Positions 46,139-58,600 of a stretch of DNA of 64,000 nt are shown here, in pieces. Origin of the DNA: Cryptomeria japonica (lineage: Eukaryota; Streptophyta; Pinopsida; Cupressales; Cupressaceae); NCBI RefSeq assembly GCF_030272615.1, contig NC_081412.1, positions 542,644,335 to 542,708,334 on the forward strand. The letters run 5' to 3'. The number at the start of each line of letters is the position of its first letter. The stretch's first letter is position 1. A program made the position numbers and the translations under genes. Under the pieces are notes generated by a model. That model was not told the origin of the DNA. It ran no database searches and was given only the letters and a program-made list of their open reading frames with translations.

Positions 46139-49100
46139 ATGATGAAGAGGGAAGGTCCTAAGTTCAGTAGAGATAACTTCAAAATGTGGGAGGAAAGAAT
46201 GAAGATCTATATCAAGAGTTTGGGTGCTCAATGCTGAGATATGTTGAGAGTGCCCATGTAATCCCCATTGGCATTCTAACCGATGATCAGAAAAGAGAGA
46301 TTCAAGAAAATGGGCAAGTCAGGGAAGTCTTTATTAGCAATCTGTCTGATATTGAGTTCATTGATGTACAAGATAAGGAAAATCCTAATGATGTATGGGA
46401 CACATTGGAAACTATTTATGGTGGTGATGAGCATGTCAAGCAAGATACGGAAGAGAGCCTTAGAGGAAAATTTGAGGACATGAGGATGGTTGAAGGTGAG
46501 ACCATTCAACAATATGGCATAATCATCAAGACTATGGTTGGAGATGTCAAGAACACTAGTGGAACAATTGATGATGCCATCATTGTTAGTAAAGTTTTCA
46601 GATCATTATTATCGGTCTATGCAATCAGAGTTGTTGCTATTCAAGAACTAAGGTGTATCGACAAAACCAAGGTATCCTTAGACTCTATCATTGCAAAGTT
46701 GTCTGCATATGAGTTTAATAGATATGATGGCAGTGTTTGAAGATTTTGTCATCTTTTAGAGCATCTGTTGCACCAACCAGAAAAGGAAAAGAAGTAAGTA
46801 CCAGTTATGAATCCATGTAAAGAAGAGGTATGGATGATGAAGAGATTCTGGTGGAGTTTGAAGCTCTTCTTGCCAAGAGACTTCCAAAAGGCACTGGAAA
46901 ATACAGAGGTAAGCTTCCTTTAAAATGCTTTTCTTGCAATAAGATAGGACATATAGCTGTTAACTGTCCTAACAATGACAATAATGATAAACTAGAGAGG
47001 TTTAGGAAGTATAAAGGAGGAAATAGAAGAAATTGTCTTGTTGCAGTTGATGAAGGTGTTACTGATGAAGAATCTGAGGATGAAGAGAATGAGGATATAG
47101 TGTTTGTTTCTGTAAAGGAAGAAGTGTCTGACAAGAAAGAACTTGTCTCTCGCATTTACAACTCTAATGAGTGGATTATTGATAGTGGTTGTTCTCACCA
47201 CATGACTGGTGACCGGAGAAAGTTTTTGTCTCTAGAAGAATATGACGGAGGTGTTGTCAGATTTGGTAACGATGTACTGTGCTTGGTAAAAGGAAAAGGA
47301 TCCATCTCACTAAATGGAAAGAGCAGTGCAGATGGTGTCTAATGGGTAGAAGGTCTTAAGGATAACCTTTTGAGTCTTGCTCAGCCAAATGACAAAGGAC
47401 TCATTCTAGAATTCAAAGGTGGAGTCAACAATATAAATGGAAAGAGTGATGAACTTATTGCCATTGGTAAGGAAAACAAAGGTAACTTGTTTCATTTGAA
47501 TTCCAAGATTAGTTAGTGTTTGATGGCAAAGGTTGATGACAGTTAGATATGGCATAGGAGACTTTGTCATATGAACTTTGATAATATTGTAAAGGAAAGT
47601 AAGAGGATTTCCTTTGCTGAACAAACCAGAGAATTATTTGTGGAGAGAATGTTAACTTGGGAAGATGTCTTCCTCAACTTTGAAAGGTAAGTCTTTTTCA
47701 GCAGAGAACTTACTTGATCTTGTGCATATTGATCTGTGTGGTCCAATGAAAACTAGAAGTACTAAGGGAGATAGGTATTTCATGATTCTTACTAATGATT
47801 TCTCAAGAATGATGTGGGTCACATTCTTGAAAGACATGTCTCAGGCATTTCAAAAGTTCAAAGGCTTTAGAGCATTAATAGAGAAGGAAAGTGGTCAACT
47901 GATGAAATGGCTAAGAACTGATCAAGGAGATGAATTCACTTCTAATGAATTCAACAAGTACTATGAAGAGAATGGTATCAAGAGGTAGTTGTCTGCCCCA
48001 AGGACACCACAACAGAATGACATAGCAGAATGGAATAACATGACTGTAGTTGAAGTGGCCAGAACAATGTTGATCTAAGGAAAGGTTGCTCACACTTTTT
48101 GGAGAGAAGTGGTGAGCACTGCAGTCTATACTATTAACTGGGTACTCATCAATAAAGGTAAAGATAAAACCCCTTATGAGTACTAGACTAGGAAGACTCC
48201 CACTATGAGTTATTTTAAAGTATTTGGTAGTAAGTGTTACATCAAGAGAGGTGATCATCTGAGCAAGTATGATGCTAAATGTGATGAAGGAATATTTATG
48301 GGATATTCCACTAAGAGAAAAGCTCTGAAGTGCTACAAAATAAGATAGAAAATTTTTGAGAGTATCAATGTTAGGGTTGATGAATTCCCTAAGGAGCCTG
48401 AGTAAACCTACAATGAGAAAGTTGAAGATGAACAAGCTATAGCATTCTCAGAACCAATTAATAAAGAAATAAGTAAATACCTAAGTGTTCCCATACTGGT
48501 AGAAGCTACAGTAAGTGAAGAAGAAGATGGAGAAGAAGAAGAAGAAGAGGAAAAACAAGCAGAACTAGCTAGAGTCATTCCTAGATATGTGAAACTACAT
48601 CATGATCCAAAGCAGATCATAGTAGATAAAGATGCAGGGATACTCATAAGAAGAAAGGTGAAAGATTACTCTTGCATGATTTATGAATTTGAGCCTAAGA
48701 CTTCTAGAGAAGCACTTATAGATGAAGACTGGATTAAGGCAATGGAAGAGGAACAAGACCAGCTAGAAAAGAGTGCAACATGGTCTTTGGTACCCAAACC
48801 AGAACACAAGAATGTCATAGGTACCAAATGGGTCTTTAGGAATAAGCTAAATGAAGAAGGTACAGTTGTAAGGAACAAGGCAAGACTTGGATATGCTTAG
48901 GAAGAGGGAGAAGACTATGGAGAAACCTTTGCCCCAGTGGCTAGACTGGAAGATTTTTGAATGCTACTCGCATTTGCAACATGTAAGGGATTCAAGGTAT
49001 ACCAGATGGATGTGAAGTCTGCGTTCTTAAATGGAATCATAGAAGAGGAAGTATATATTGAGCAACTAGATGGGTTTGCCTTATCGGAAGATAGTAACAT

Positions 49101-50216
49101 GATTTGTAGATTACACAAGGCCCTGTATGGATTGAAACAAGTACCTAGGGCATGGTATGAATGATTACACTCTCATCTTTTGAAGATAGGATTTCAGAGA
49201 ACAAGTAAGGATAGCAACATTTAACTAAAATCTGAAGGTGATCAGATTCTGATCTGTGAATTGTTTGTGGATGACATAATCTTTAGAGGAGATGATGAAA
49301 TGAGTCATGCATTTGCAGATGAAATGAAGAAAGAGTTTGAGGTGTCTCTGATAGGAGAAATAAAGTTCTTCATTGGTCTACAGATTCAACAAATGAAAGA
49401 GGGTATCTTTATTACCAAGTCTAAATATGTCAAAGAGGTATTGAAGACCTTTGGCATGCAGGAAAGCAAACCAGTTGGTACACTAATGGTGATCAGATGT
49501 AAATTGACTAAAGAATATGATTCAATGTTAGTGAATGAGAAGAAGTACCAGTTAATGATCGGTAAGATGCACTATATGGTACACAACCGACTAGATATTG
49601 CTCATGTATTGGGCATAGTAGCTTGTTTTTAGAAAAGTCCATGATAATCCCACTGGGTAGTAGTCAAGAGGATTCTTAGATACCTAAAAGGGACACTCGA
49701 TTATGGATTGTGGTATCCATACAATGGTGATTTTACTTCAAGGTATTTATCAATGGAGATTGGGGAGGTAATGTGGATGACTGGAAGAGCACAACTAGTG
49801 GAGAATTCTTTCTTTGTGGAAGAGAAGTCTCATAGACGAGTAAGAAGCAAAGCTATTCTTCTCAGTCTACAACTCAAACGGAGTATGTGGTAGCATTTAT
49901 GAATTGCACTCAAGTAATTTGGATGAAAAATGTATTGGATGGTTTCAAAGTACCTATATCTGAACTGGTGAGTATATTTTGTGACAACACAAGTGCAGTC
50001 AATATTTCCAAAAATCCAGTATTGCATACTAGAACTAAGCACATTGAGCTCAAGTATCATTTCTTGAGAGAGAAGGTTCAAAAAAAAGAGGTTGTATTAC
50101 AACATGTTTCCAGTAAGGAGCAACTAGCACACATATTCACTAAGCCCTTACCGAATACTACATTTACCTATTTGAGAGGTGAATTAGGAGTTTTGCCCCT
50201 TCATGAAGTAAACTAA
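46139..50216 (+). pseudogene. B int3 Gag-Pol polyprotein, disrupted
   Basis: Start MMKREGPKFSRDNF at 46139; end LHEVN at 50216. Gag is broken near 46215 and 46738. The knuckle CFSCNKIGHIAVNC (about 46926-46970) is intact, and the protease reads IDSGCSHHMTGD within the open frame 46830-47342. The integrase triad is kept (HIDLCGP, RTDQGDEF, AEWNN), but a stop lies in KRQLS and another in LIQGK. RT (48690-49630) keeps [10 protein letters not shown] and FVDDIIF. Stops fall at YAQEE (TAG), WYERLH (TGA for CGA) and CFQKSP. RNase H is largely open (49887-50216) and keeps CAA in its KKQSC-type motif. This is the best preserved B unit, yet it is still inactive. Confidence 0.9.
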
Positions 50217-50477
50217 AGATGTGTGCTCCACATCAGTTAGGTATTATAGTGACAAATATTTCAGGATTGATGTGTTGAAGGATGCTACTCCATAGGGGGA
50301 GCAATATAGGGTGAGATTGGAAGCTTGTGCCTCCACTTTGACATTGTTGTCAAAGGGGGAGAAGATATTTGATGATGTATGATATGGGAGAAGATATATG
50401 ATGATGAAGATATTTTAGTTGCATTGGTCTATGATGTTTTTAGTTGCAATGCTACACTAAGTATTGCCATCAATGCC

Positions 50478-50488
50478 AAAGGGGGAGA
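50478..50488 (+). other. B int3 polypurine tract
   Basis: AAAGGGGGAGA, then T and TGTTGCCC, the start of LTR4. Confidence 0.82.
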
Positions 50489-50489
50489 T

Positions 50490-51206
50490 TGTTGCCCTAT
50501 GATGATAATGTATGTTGTCATTGATGTCAATAAGTATAGTAGAACCAGTATGAAGATCAGAATAATTTATTATTGATGTTCAAGTTGGAGAACCGGTATG
50601 AAGAGTTGAAGTGAACCAGTGTCAGGGTTTCACTAAATGTGACTACCAGTTGGTAGTCTTGGCTCTAGGGTTTCCGGTTTGGCAATCTAGCTTGTGGGAT
50701 GCAACCTATGAGATTTTGTGATGAGTTAGCTAAGAGATAAGGATGAGATTGAGACACCATGTCAATTTTATGTGCACAAAGGATTTCCTTGAGGATCTTG
50801 CATGTGAAGATCGATTACATTAAATGTCTACCTCGAGAATGAACATTTTTCTTAGCGATATGTGAAGAAAGCGTAATGGGTCACTGATTTCTTTGTGTGG
50901 TGAAGAATGGATGACGCAGAATGACTTTTGATCTATTTCAGATTGTTTCATTTTATGTAATATGTTTAGATGATTAACATTGGACCGCTTGTAATTGTAA
51001 ACCTAAAATACTTAGGGTTTAGGGTTTATGTTACCGACCTAATTATTGTCTATAAGGTTGATGATGTTTTTTATTGTAAGTTATCGGCAAATGTTGCATG
51101 TATCCATGTGATGAGATACTTGCCAGACCAGTGAGTGAAAACTACAGAGTGTGATTGCAGAGTAGAGGAACTGAAAAGGATTTGCCTTAGCATATAGTGT
51201 TGTTAT
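50490..51206 (+). repeat. B LTR4, truncated by D
   Basis: 717 bp matching the 5' half of the other B LTRs, including TTAGGGTTTAGGGTTTA near 51013. It stops at AGTGTTGTTAT, inside a phrase continuous in LTR2 and LTR3. GTTAT (51202-51206) should be D's target duplication. Confidence 0.87.
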
Positions 51207-52713
51207 TGATGAATAATGATGAACAGTAATTACTCAAGAGATATTGAGAGGGTGGGGGGTGAATCAGTATAGAAAAAAACTTCCTTAAACCACTTTGGCT
51301 GCAAAGACTGAACTGACTGGTAAACAATATCACCGGTGTAAAATAGGGCACTACCGGTAAAACATAGTGAGACTGTGAACGACATAAACCTGTAACACTT
51401 AGATCTTCACAACACCTAATATCTCATTTCCACTTCACCCATATGTATAAACAAGTAATACATCAAAAATATAAAGTCCACTAAATCAGCATGCTTTACC
51501 ACTTGATAGAAAACACTAAGACATCACATGAAAAAGCATCACACATGACACACTATTTTTTCACATGGAAACCCAACTGGGAAAAACCATGGTGGGGATG
51601 AATACCCACAAGTTTCTCTAAACTCTTCTGAAGTCCACTCTGTTAGGAGCCTAGTTCGGTTAAGGACTTTACAATAGGTTCTGCTAGAAACCAATCCTGC
51701 TAGGGATCACCTGGTTAAGGGATGGCTAAATACCTGGTTAAAGGTTAGAACATGTTAAAGGTTACCTCGCAAGAGGATTTGAAGAAATCAATTATTTTGA
51801 GTCACTCTGTTAGAGGATTTACACAAAGCCTGTTAAAGCTACCCAGTTAAGGGATTTTCTAACTACTGAAATGGTTAGAAGTCAACAAATAATACATTGA
51901 TTTGATAACAACACTCAATGCCAATGCAGATCCACTTTAGTTCCTTTGCTTCTACAATCACACTCTGCAGGTATCAACACACTTCTCCGGTCTGGGAAGA
52001 ATCAAGTATCTCTTCACTTGGATACACACATAACATTTTCCAACAACTTCACATTGCAAATCATCATCGACCTTATAGGAAACAAATAGGTTGGTAGCAT
52101 AAACCATAAACCCTAAAAATTTAGGTTATCAATATAGTCGATCCAATCCTGACCGTTCAAACACATTACATTGAATAAAATAGTCTTGAACAAATCTCAC
52201 AATGTTCTCCATCATTCGTTCTATGTTGCTTTTGAAAGCTAATAACCTATCACGCGTTCTTGATCGTTTACTGAGACTTTGTACATTCCTGAGGTAGATA
52301 GGATCAATCTTCTTCAGGCAAGATCCTCAAGGAAATCCTTCATGCACACAAGGCTGACATGGCAACATGATATGATATTTATTTCAATGCTAACCCATCA
52401 CAGGATGTTGTCCGTCGAATCACACAGATTTGAAATGCATCAACCGAAAACCCTAAAGCTGAGATTACCAATTGGTAATCATACCAAATGAAACCCGGAT
52501 ACAAGACTTTCCACATACCGGTTCACATTCCAACATACTGGTTCACTTGAACAAACATATCGCTTCACTTTTTCACATATACCGGTTCACATTATCATAC
52601 CTGTTCTCTTGTCAGTTTGCTTACTTCAATATACGGGTTCATATTTCAGCATATTGACATCAATTACAACATAGAATATCATCATGTCATCACACTCGGT
52701 ACATATGCCAACA
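51207..52713 (-). repeat. D 3' LTR
   Basis: 1,507 bp, TGATGAATAATG...ATGCCAACA. It holds the shared GGGAAAAACCATGGTGGGG block near 51580, a GTTAAGGG array at 51650-51860, a weak CCCTAAA motif at 52106-52117, and CCGGTTCAC boxes at 52510-52600. Confidence 0.88.
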
Positions 52714-52714
52714 A

Positions 52715-52725
52715 TCTCCCCCTTT
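52715..52725 (-). other. D polypurine tract
   Basis: AAAGGGGGAGA on the minus strand beside the 3' LTR; a second tract lies near 52813. Confidence 0.82.
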
Positions 52726-52954
52726 GGCATTGATGGCAGTATACAAAGATATCTCTATGCTTCACATCTTCTCCCCAATACTGTAGATATCTTCTCCACT
52801 TCACATCTTCTCCCCCTTTGACAACAATGCCAAAGTGGAGGCACAAACAACTATGTTCCACTATGCTACTCCCCCTGAGGAGTAGCATCCTTCAACACAC
52901 CAATCCTGAAAAGATTTGACAATGCAATACCTAACTGATTTGGAGCACATACCT

Positions 52955-53839
52955 TTAGTTCACCCCTTGAAGGGGAAACACTCCTAATTCACCTCTTAAA
53001 TAGGTAAATGTAGCCTTTGGTAGAGGCTTGGTGAATATGTTCGCTAACTGTTCCTTACTGGAAACATGTTCCAATACAACCTCTTTGTTCTGAACATTCT
53101 CCCTCAAGAAATGATACTTGAGCTCGAAGTGCTTGGTTATAGCATGCAATACCGGATTCTTGGAAATATTAATTGCACTTGTGTTATCACAAAATATGCT
53201 CACCGGTTCAGATACATGGACTTTGAAACCACTTAGTACATGCTTCATCCAAATTGTCTGAGTGCAGTTCATAAATGCTGCTACATATTCTGCTTCTGTT
53301 GTAGACTGAGAGATACAACTCTACTTCTTACTCATCCATGAGACTAATCTACCATCGAGAAGGAATGCACCATTGGTTGTGCTCTTCCAGTCGTCCACAT
53401 TACCAGCCCAATCGGCATTTGTAAACACTTTGAGATTGAAATCATACTATAAGGATACCACAATCCATAATCTATAGTTCCCTTCAGATATGTAAGAATC
53501 CACTTGAATGCTACCAAGTGGGATTCTCTTGGACTTTTGTAGAAATATGCAACAATGCCCACTGCATGGGCAATGTCTGGTCTCTTGTGTACTAGATAGT
53601 GCAACTTACGAATCATTGATCGATATTCCTTCTCATTCACCAACATTGAGTCATCTTCTTTTGATAATTTACAACTGGTCACCATCGGTGTAACAACCGG
53701 TTTGTTGTCTTCCATGCTAAAGGTCTTCAACACCTCTTTGACATACTTGGACTGAGTGATAAAGATATTGTCTTTCATTTTTTGTATCTATAGTCCAATG
53801 AAGAACTTAATCTCTCCAATTAGTGACATCTCAAATTCC
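52955..53839 (-). pseudogene. D RT tail and RNase H, disrupted
   Basis: Minus-strand frames 53344-53778 and 52955-53272 cover the end of RT (MKDNIFITQSKYVKEVL), the connection (HKRPDIAHAVG) and RNase H (IFCDNTSAINISKN...KEQLANIFTKPLP), ending GVFPLQGVN. A frameshift lies near 53450, and a TAG replaces CAG in the KKQSC motif near 53323. The upstream end at 53839 is the E insertion point, within KEFEMS. Confidence 0.88.
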
Positions 53840-55404
53840 TGATATCTCAATAATGAACGGTGAGTACCAAACTGGTACTGAGAGGGGGGGGGTGAATCAG
53901 TACAGGCAGAAATTTTTTTCCTGAACCAGTTTGTCTGAAAACACTACGCTTTGGCAAACAAATAGTAACACCGGTCTTAAACAAAGTACAACCGGTAAAA
54001 CCAAGAATAATTGAGACAAGCATAAACTGGTTGACACTTATCTTTTCATACAATCTAATACTTCATTTCCATTTCACCCCTATACATGAATAGGTAATCT
54101 ATCATCAGAAATATATAAATAGCTAGATCAACATGATTTACCGCTTGACACAAAACACTAAATAATCACATGAAAAAGCATCACACATGACACACAGATT
54201 TTTCATGTGTAAACCCAACTAGGAAAAACCACGTTGGGGATGAATACCCACAAGTTGTTTTTGAACTCTTTAGAAGTCCACTTTGTTAGGAGCCTTGTCT
54301 AGTTAAAGACTGTTACAACAGGTTCTGTTAGGAACCGATCCTATTAGGGATCACCTGGTTAAGGGATGGCTAGAATACTCGGTTAAGGGTTAAACCCTGT
54401 TAGAAGTTACCTTGTTAGAGGATTTTATGAACTCAATCACTTTGAGTCAACCTGTTAAAGGATTTATAGAAAGTTGGTTAAAGCTACCTAGTTAAGGGAT
54501 TTTCCAACTATTGAAGTGGTTAAAGATCAACAGGTATTACAATGATTTGGTGATAGCACTCAATGCCAAAGCAGATCCACTTTAGTTCTTTTCTTCTGCA
54601 CACACACTATGCAGGCATCAATCCTGTTATCTGGTCTAGAAAGAATCACGTATGTATGCACTTAGATACACACACACACACCATTTTCCAACAACCTAAA
54701 CATGAAACACAACATCGAACCTATAGAAAATAGTTAGGTCGGCAACATAAACCCTAAACCCTAAATATTTAGGTTTACCAATATAGTCGGTTCAATCTTG
54801 ACTGTTAATCACATTTCATTGAATACAATGGTCTTGAACATATCTCAAGACATTCTCCATCGTTCATTCTTCCCCGCTTCATGGAGGTGATAAACCATTA
54901 CGCGTTCTCCACTATTTATAGAGACTTCGCACATTCCTGAGGTAGATTGGATCAATCTCCTTCATGCAAGATCCTTCACGTGCACAAGGTTGACATGGAA
55001 ACACGATCTGATCTTCATTACAATGCTAACTCATCACACGATGTCATCGGTTGAATCACACAGGCTTGGAACACTTCAACCAAAAACCTTGAAGCTAAGA
55101 CTACCAACCAGTAGTCCTACCGCATTCCATGTACTAGTTCACATTTTAACATACCGGTTCACTTGGACAAACATACCGCTTCACCTATTGCTCATATACC
55201 AGTTTGCAACACCATACCGGTTCTTTTGGCTGGTTGCTTAACTTTAATTAACTTTAATGTACCAGTTCACTTCATAGCATATTGACATCAATGACAATAA
55301 CCGGTTCACTCTTCAGCATATTGCCGGTTCACTCTCCAACATATTGACATCAATGACAACATACAATATCATCATGTCATCATACTCTTGCACATATGCC
55401 AATA
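53840..55404 (-). repeat. E 3' LTR
   Basis: 1,565 bp, TGATATCTC...GCCAATA (the final ACA is changed to ATA). The telomere-like AAACCCTAAACCCTAAA is at 54759-54775. The end nearest the polypurine tract has a duplicated TTGACATCAATGACAA-CCGGTTCACTCT segment (55270-55370). Confidence 0.9.
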
Positions 55405-55639
55405 GTATCCCCCTTTGGCATTGATGGCAATATACAAAGATATCACTCAACATCACATCTTCTCCCTATTGCTATAGATATCTTCTCCACTCCACATCTT
55501 CTCCCCCTTTGACAACAATGACACAGTGAAGGCATGAGCTTCCACGTTCCACTATGCTACTCCTCCTTAGGAGTAGCATCCTTCAACACATCAATCCTAA
55601 AAAATATTGGACACTGCAATTCCTGACTGATGTGGAGCA

Positions 55640-58600
55640 CATACTTTTAGTTCACCTCTTGAAGGGAAAACACCCCTAATTGACCTCAAATAGGTAAATT
55701 TAGCCTTTGGTAGAGGCTTGGTGAATATATCTGCTAACTGCTCCTTACTGGAAACATGTTCCAATACCACCTCTTTGTTCTGAACCTTTTCCCTTAGGAA
55801 ATGATACTTGAGTTTAAAGTGCTTGGTTCGAGCATGTAAAACTAGATTCTTGGAGATGTTAATTGCACTTGTATTGTCACAAAATATGCTTACCTGTTCA
55901 GATACAGGAACTTTGAAGCCATTCAATACATGCTTCATCCAAATAGTTTGGGTGCAGTTCATAAAAGCTACAATATACTCCACTTCTGTTGTAGATTGAG
56001 AGATACAACTTTTCTTTTTACTCATCCATGAGACAAGTCTACCACCGAGAAACAATGCACCACCAATTGTGCTCTTCCAGTCATCCACATTACCAGCTCA
56101 ATCAGCATCTGTGAACACTTTCAGGTTGAAATCATAATTGTATGGATACCATAACCCATAGTCAATAGTTCCCTTCAGATATCTAAGAATCTGCTTGACT
56201 GCTACCAAGTGAGATTCTCTTGGGCTTTGCTAAAACTGAGAGGTAATACCCGCTGGATGTGCGATGTCCAGTTTTCTATGCACTACATAATGTAACTTAC
56301 CAATCATTGATTGGTATTCCTTCTCATTTACCACTGCTGAGTCATCCTCTTTTGATAATTTACAACCGGTCACCATTGGTGTACCAACTGGTTTACTGTC
56401 TTCCATGCCAAAGGTCTTCAACACCTCTTTGACATACTTGGACTGAGTAATAAAGATTCCATTTTTCATTTGCTAAATCTGCATTCCAATGAAGAACTTA
56501 ATTTCCCCTATGAGTGACATTTCAAACTCCTTCATCTCATTGACAAAATCATGACTCATCTTGTCATCTCCTCCAAAGATGATGTCATCAATAAATACTT
56601 CACAGATTAAAATCTGATTTCCTTTTGATTTCAAGTAGATATTGCTATGCTCACTTATTCTTTCAAATCCAATCTTCACAATATAGGAGTGCAAGCATTC
56701 ATACCATGTTCTAGGTGCCTGCTTTAGTCCATACAAGGCTTTATGTAGCCTACAGACCATGTCACCGTCTTCTAATAGGGAAACCCCATCTGGTTTCTCT
56801 ATATACACCTCCTCTTCAAGTATTCCATTTAGGAATGCAGATTTTACATCCATTTGGTATACCTTGAAACCTTTGAAAGCTGCATATGCAAGAAGCATAT
56901 GAACTCCTTCCAATCTGGCTACTAGGGCAAAGGTTTCTCCATAGTCTTCTCGTTCTTCTTGAGTGTATCCTTCACACACTAGTTTGGCTTTGTTCCTTAC
57001 CATTGTGCCATCCTCATTTAGCTTGTTTCTAAAAACCCATTTGGTTCCAATGACATTTTTATGCTCCAGTCTGGGTACCAAAGACCATGTACCATTCTTT
57101 TCTATCTCGTCAAGTTCCTCCTCCATTGCCTTGATCTAGTCTTCATCTTTATGTGCCTCTTTGAATGATTTAGGCTCAAATTCAGAGATCAGAAATGAGC
57201 TTTCTCTGACCTTTCTTCTTGTAAGAATTCCTACATCTTTTTCTCCTATGATATGCTTTGGATCATGATTGAGTTTGACATACCTAGGTATGTTCTTAAA
57301 GATTCCTCATGCTTTTCTTCTTCATCCTCATCTTCATCAGCATCAACATCCATTGGTGTAGGAGCACAATTACTGGTACTGGGCTGATTTGTAACTGGTT
57401 CCTAGAATGTTACTACTGGTTCATCTCTTACTTGCTTACTGTCGGTTTTCTTTGATTTCTTAGAGTTTTCATCAACCCTAACATTGATGCTTTCAACAAT
57501 TCTCTGAGTCCTATTGTTGAAACATTTGAGAGCTTTGCTCTTAGTGGAATATCCTAGGAATATTTCTTCATCACATTTTGCATTGAACTTGCTCTTATGT
57601 TCACCCCTCTTGATATAACATTTGCTACCAAACATTCTAAAGTAGCTTACCACTAGTGTCTTACTAGTCCAGTACTCATAAGGAGTCTTATCCTTACCTT
57701 TCTTGATGAGTACCAGGTTCATTGTGTAGACTGTAATGCTCACCACTTCTCTCCAAAAGGTGTGAGAAACCTTTCCTTGGATCAACATAGTTATAGCCGC
57801 TTCAACCATAGTCTAGTTGTTTCTCTCTGCTAGGCCATTCTTCTGTGGAGTCCCAGAGGCAACCAATTGCCTCTTGATGTCATTCTCTTCACAATATTTG
57901 TTGAATTCACCAGAAGTGAATTCCCCTCCTTGATCAGTTCTAAGGCATTTGATTCTTCTACGACTTTCCTTTTCTACCAGTGCTCTGAAAGCTTTGAACT
58001 TTCCAAAGGCTTCAGAGTTGTCCTTCAAGAATGTGACCCACATCATTCTTGAGCAATCATCTATAAGAATCATAAAATACCTATCTCCCTACACACTCCT
58101 AGTTTTCATAGGACCACACAAATCAGTATGCACAAGATCAAGTAAGTTGTCAGTAGTGAAAGATTTACCTTTGAAGGTTGAGGAAGACATTTTCCCTAGT
58201 TGACATTCTCTGCACAAAGGATTTTTCGGTTTGCTCAGCATCGATAATCCTCTAACTGCTTTGATCTTACTGGCCTTTATTATGTTATCAAAGTTTACAT
58301 GGCAGAGTCTCCTATGCCATATCCAACTATCATCAAACTTAGCCATAAGACATGTTCTTAAATTTGTATTTAGCTGAATTAAGTTACCTTTGGTCTGCAT
58401 ACCGGTGGCCATCAATTCACCATTCTTTCCTTTGATTTTGCACACTCCATTTTTGAATTTTAGAGTGAGTCCACTGTCATTCAGCTAGGCAACACTGAAT
58501 AGATTATGTGTAATTCCTTCCACCCAATACACATTGTCAGTACTTCTCTTTCCATTCAGAGAGATGGACCCTCTTCCTTTGGCCATACATGGTGCATCAT

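Larger units (their letters stand above)
28576..51206 (+). mobile_element. array B: LTR-sharing tandem copia units
   Basis: A plus-strand run of LTR1 - int1 - LTR2 - int2 - LTR3 - int3 - LTR4. Each middle LTR is preceded by a polypurine tract and followed by a primer site. It therefore serves as 3' LTR of one unit and 5' LTR of the next, and no target duplications lie between units. Int1 is 1.3 kb (large deletion); int2 and int3 are each 4.4 kb. LTR1 is split by element A; LTR4 is cut by D at 51206. Such arrays form by unequal recombination between LTRs. Int2 and int3 share several nonsense codons, so the duplication came after decay had begun. Confidence 0.85.

Noticed and set aside
40201-50489. 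int2 and int3 as two separate complete insertions
   Set aside because: There are no target duplications between them and they share the LTR at 44629-46067; they also share stops.
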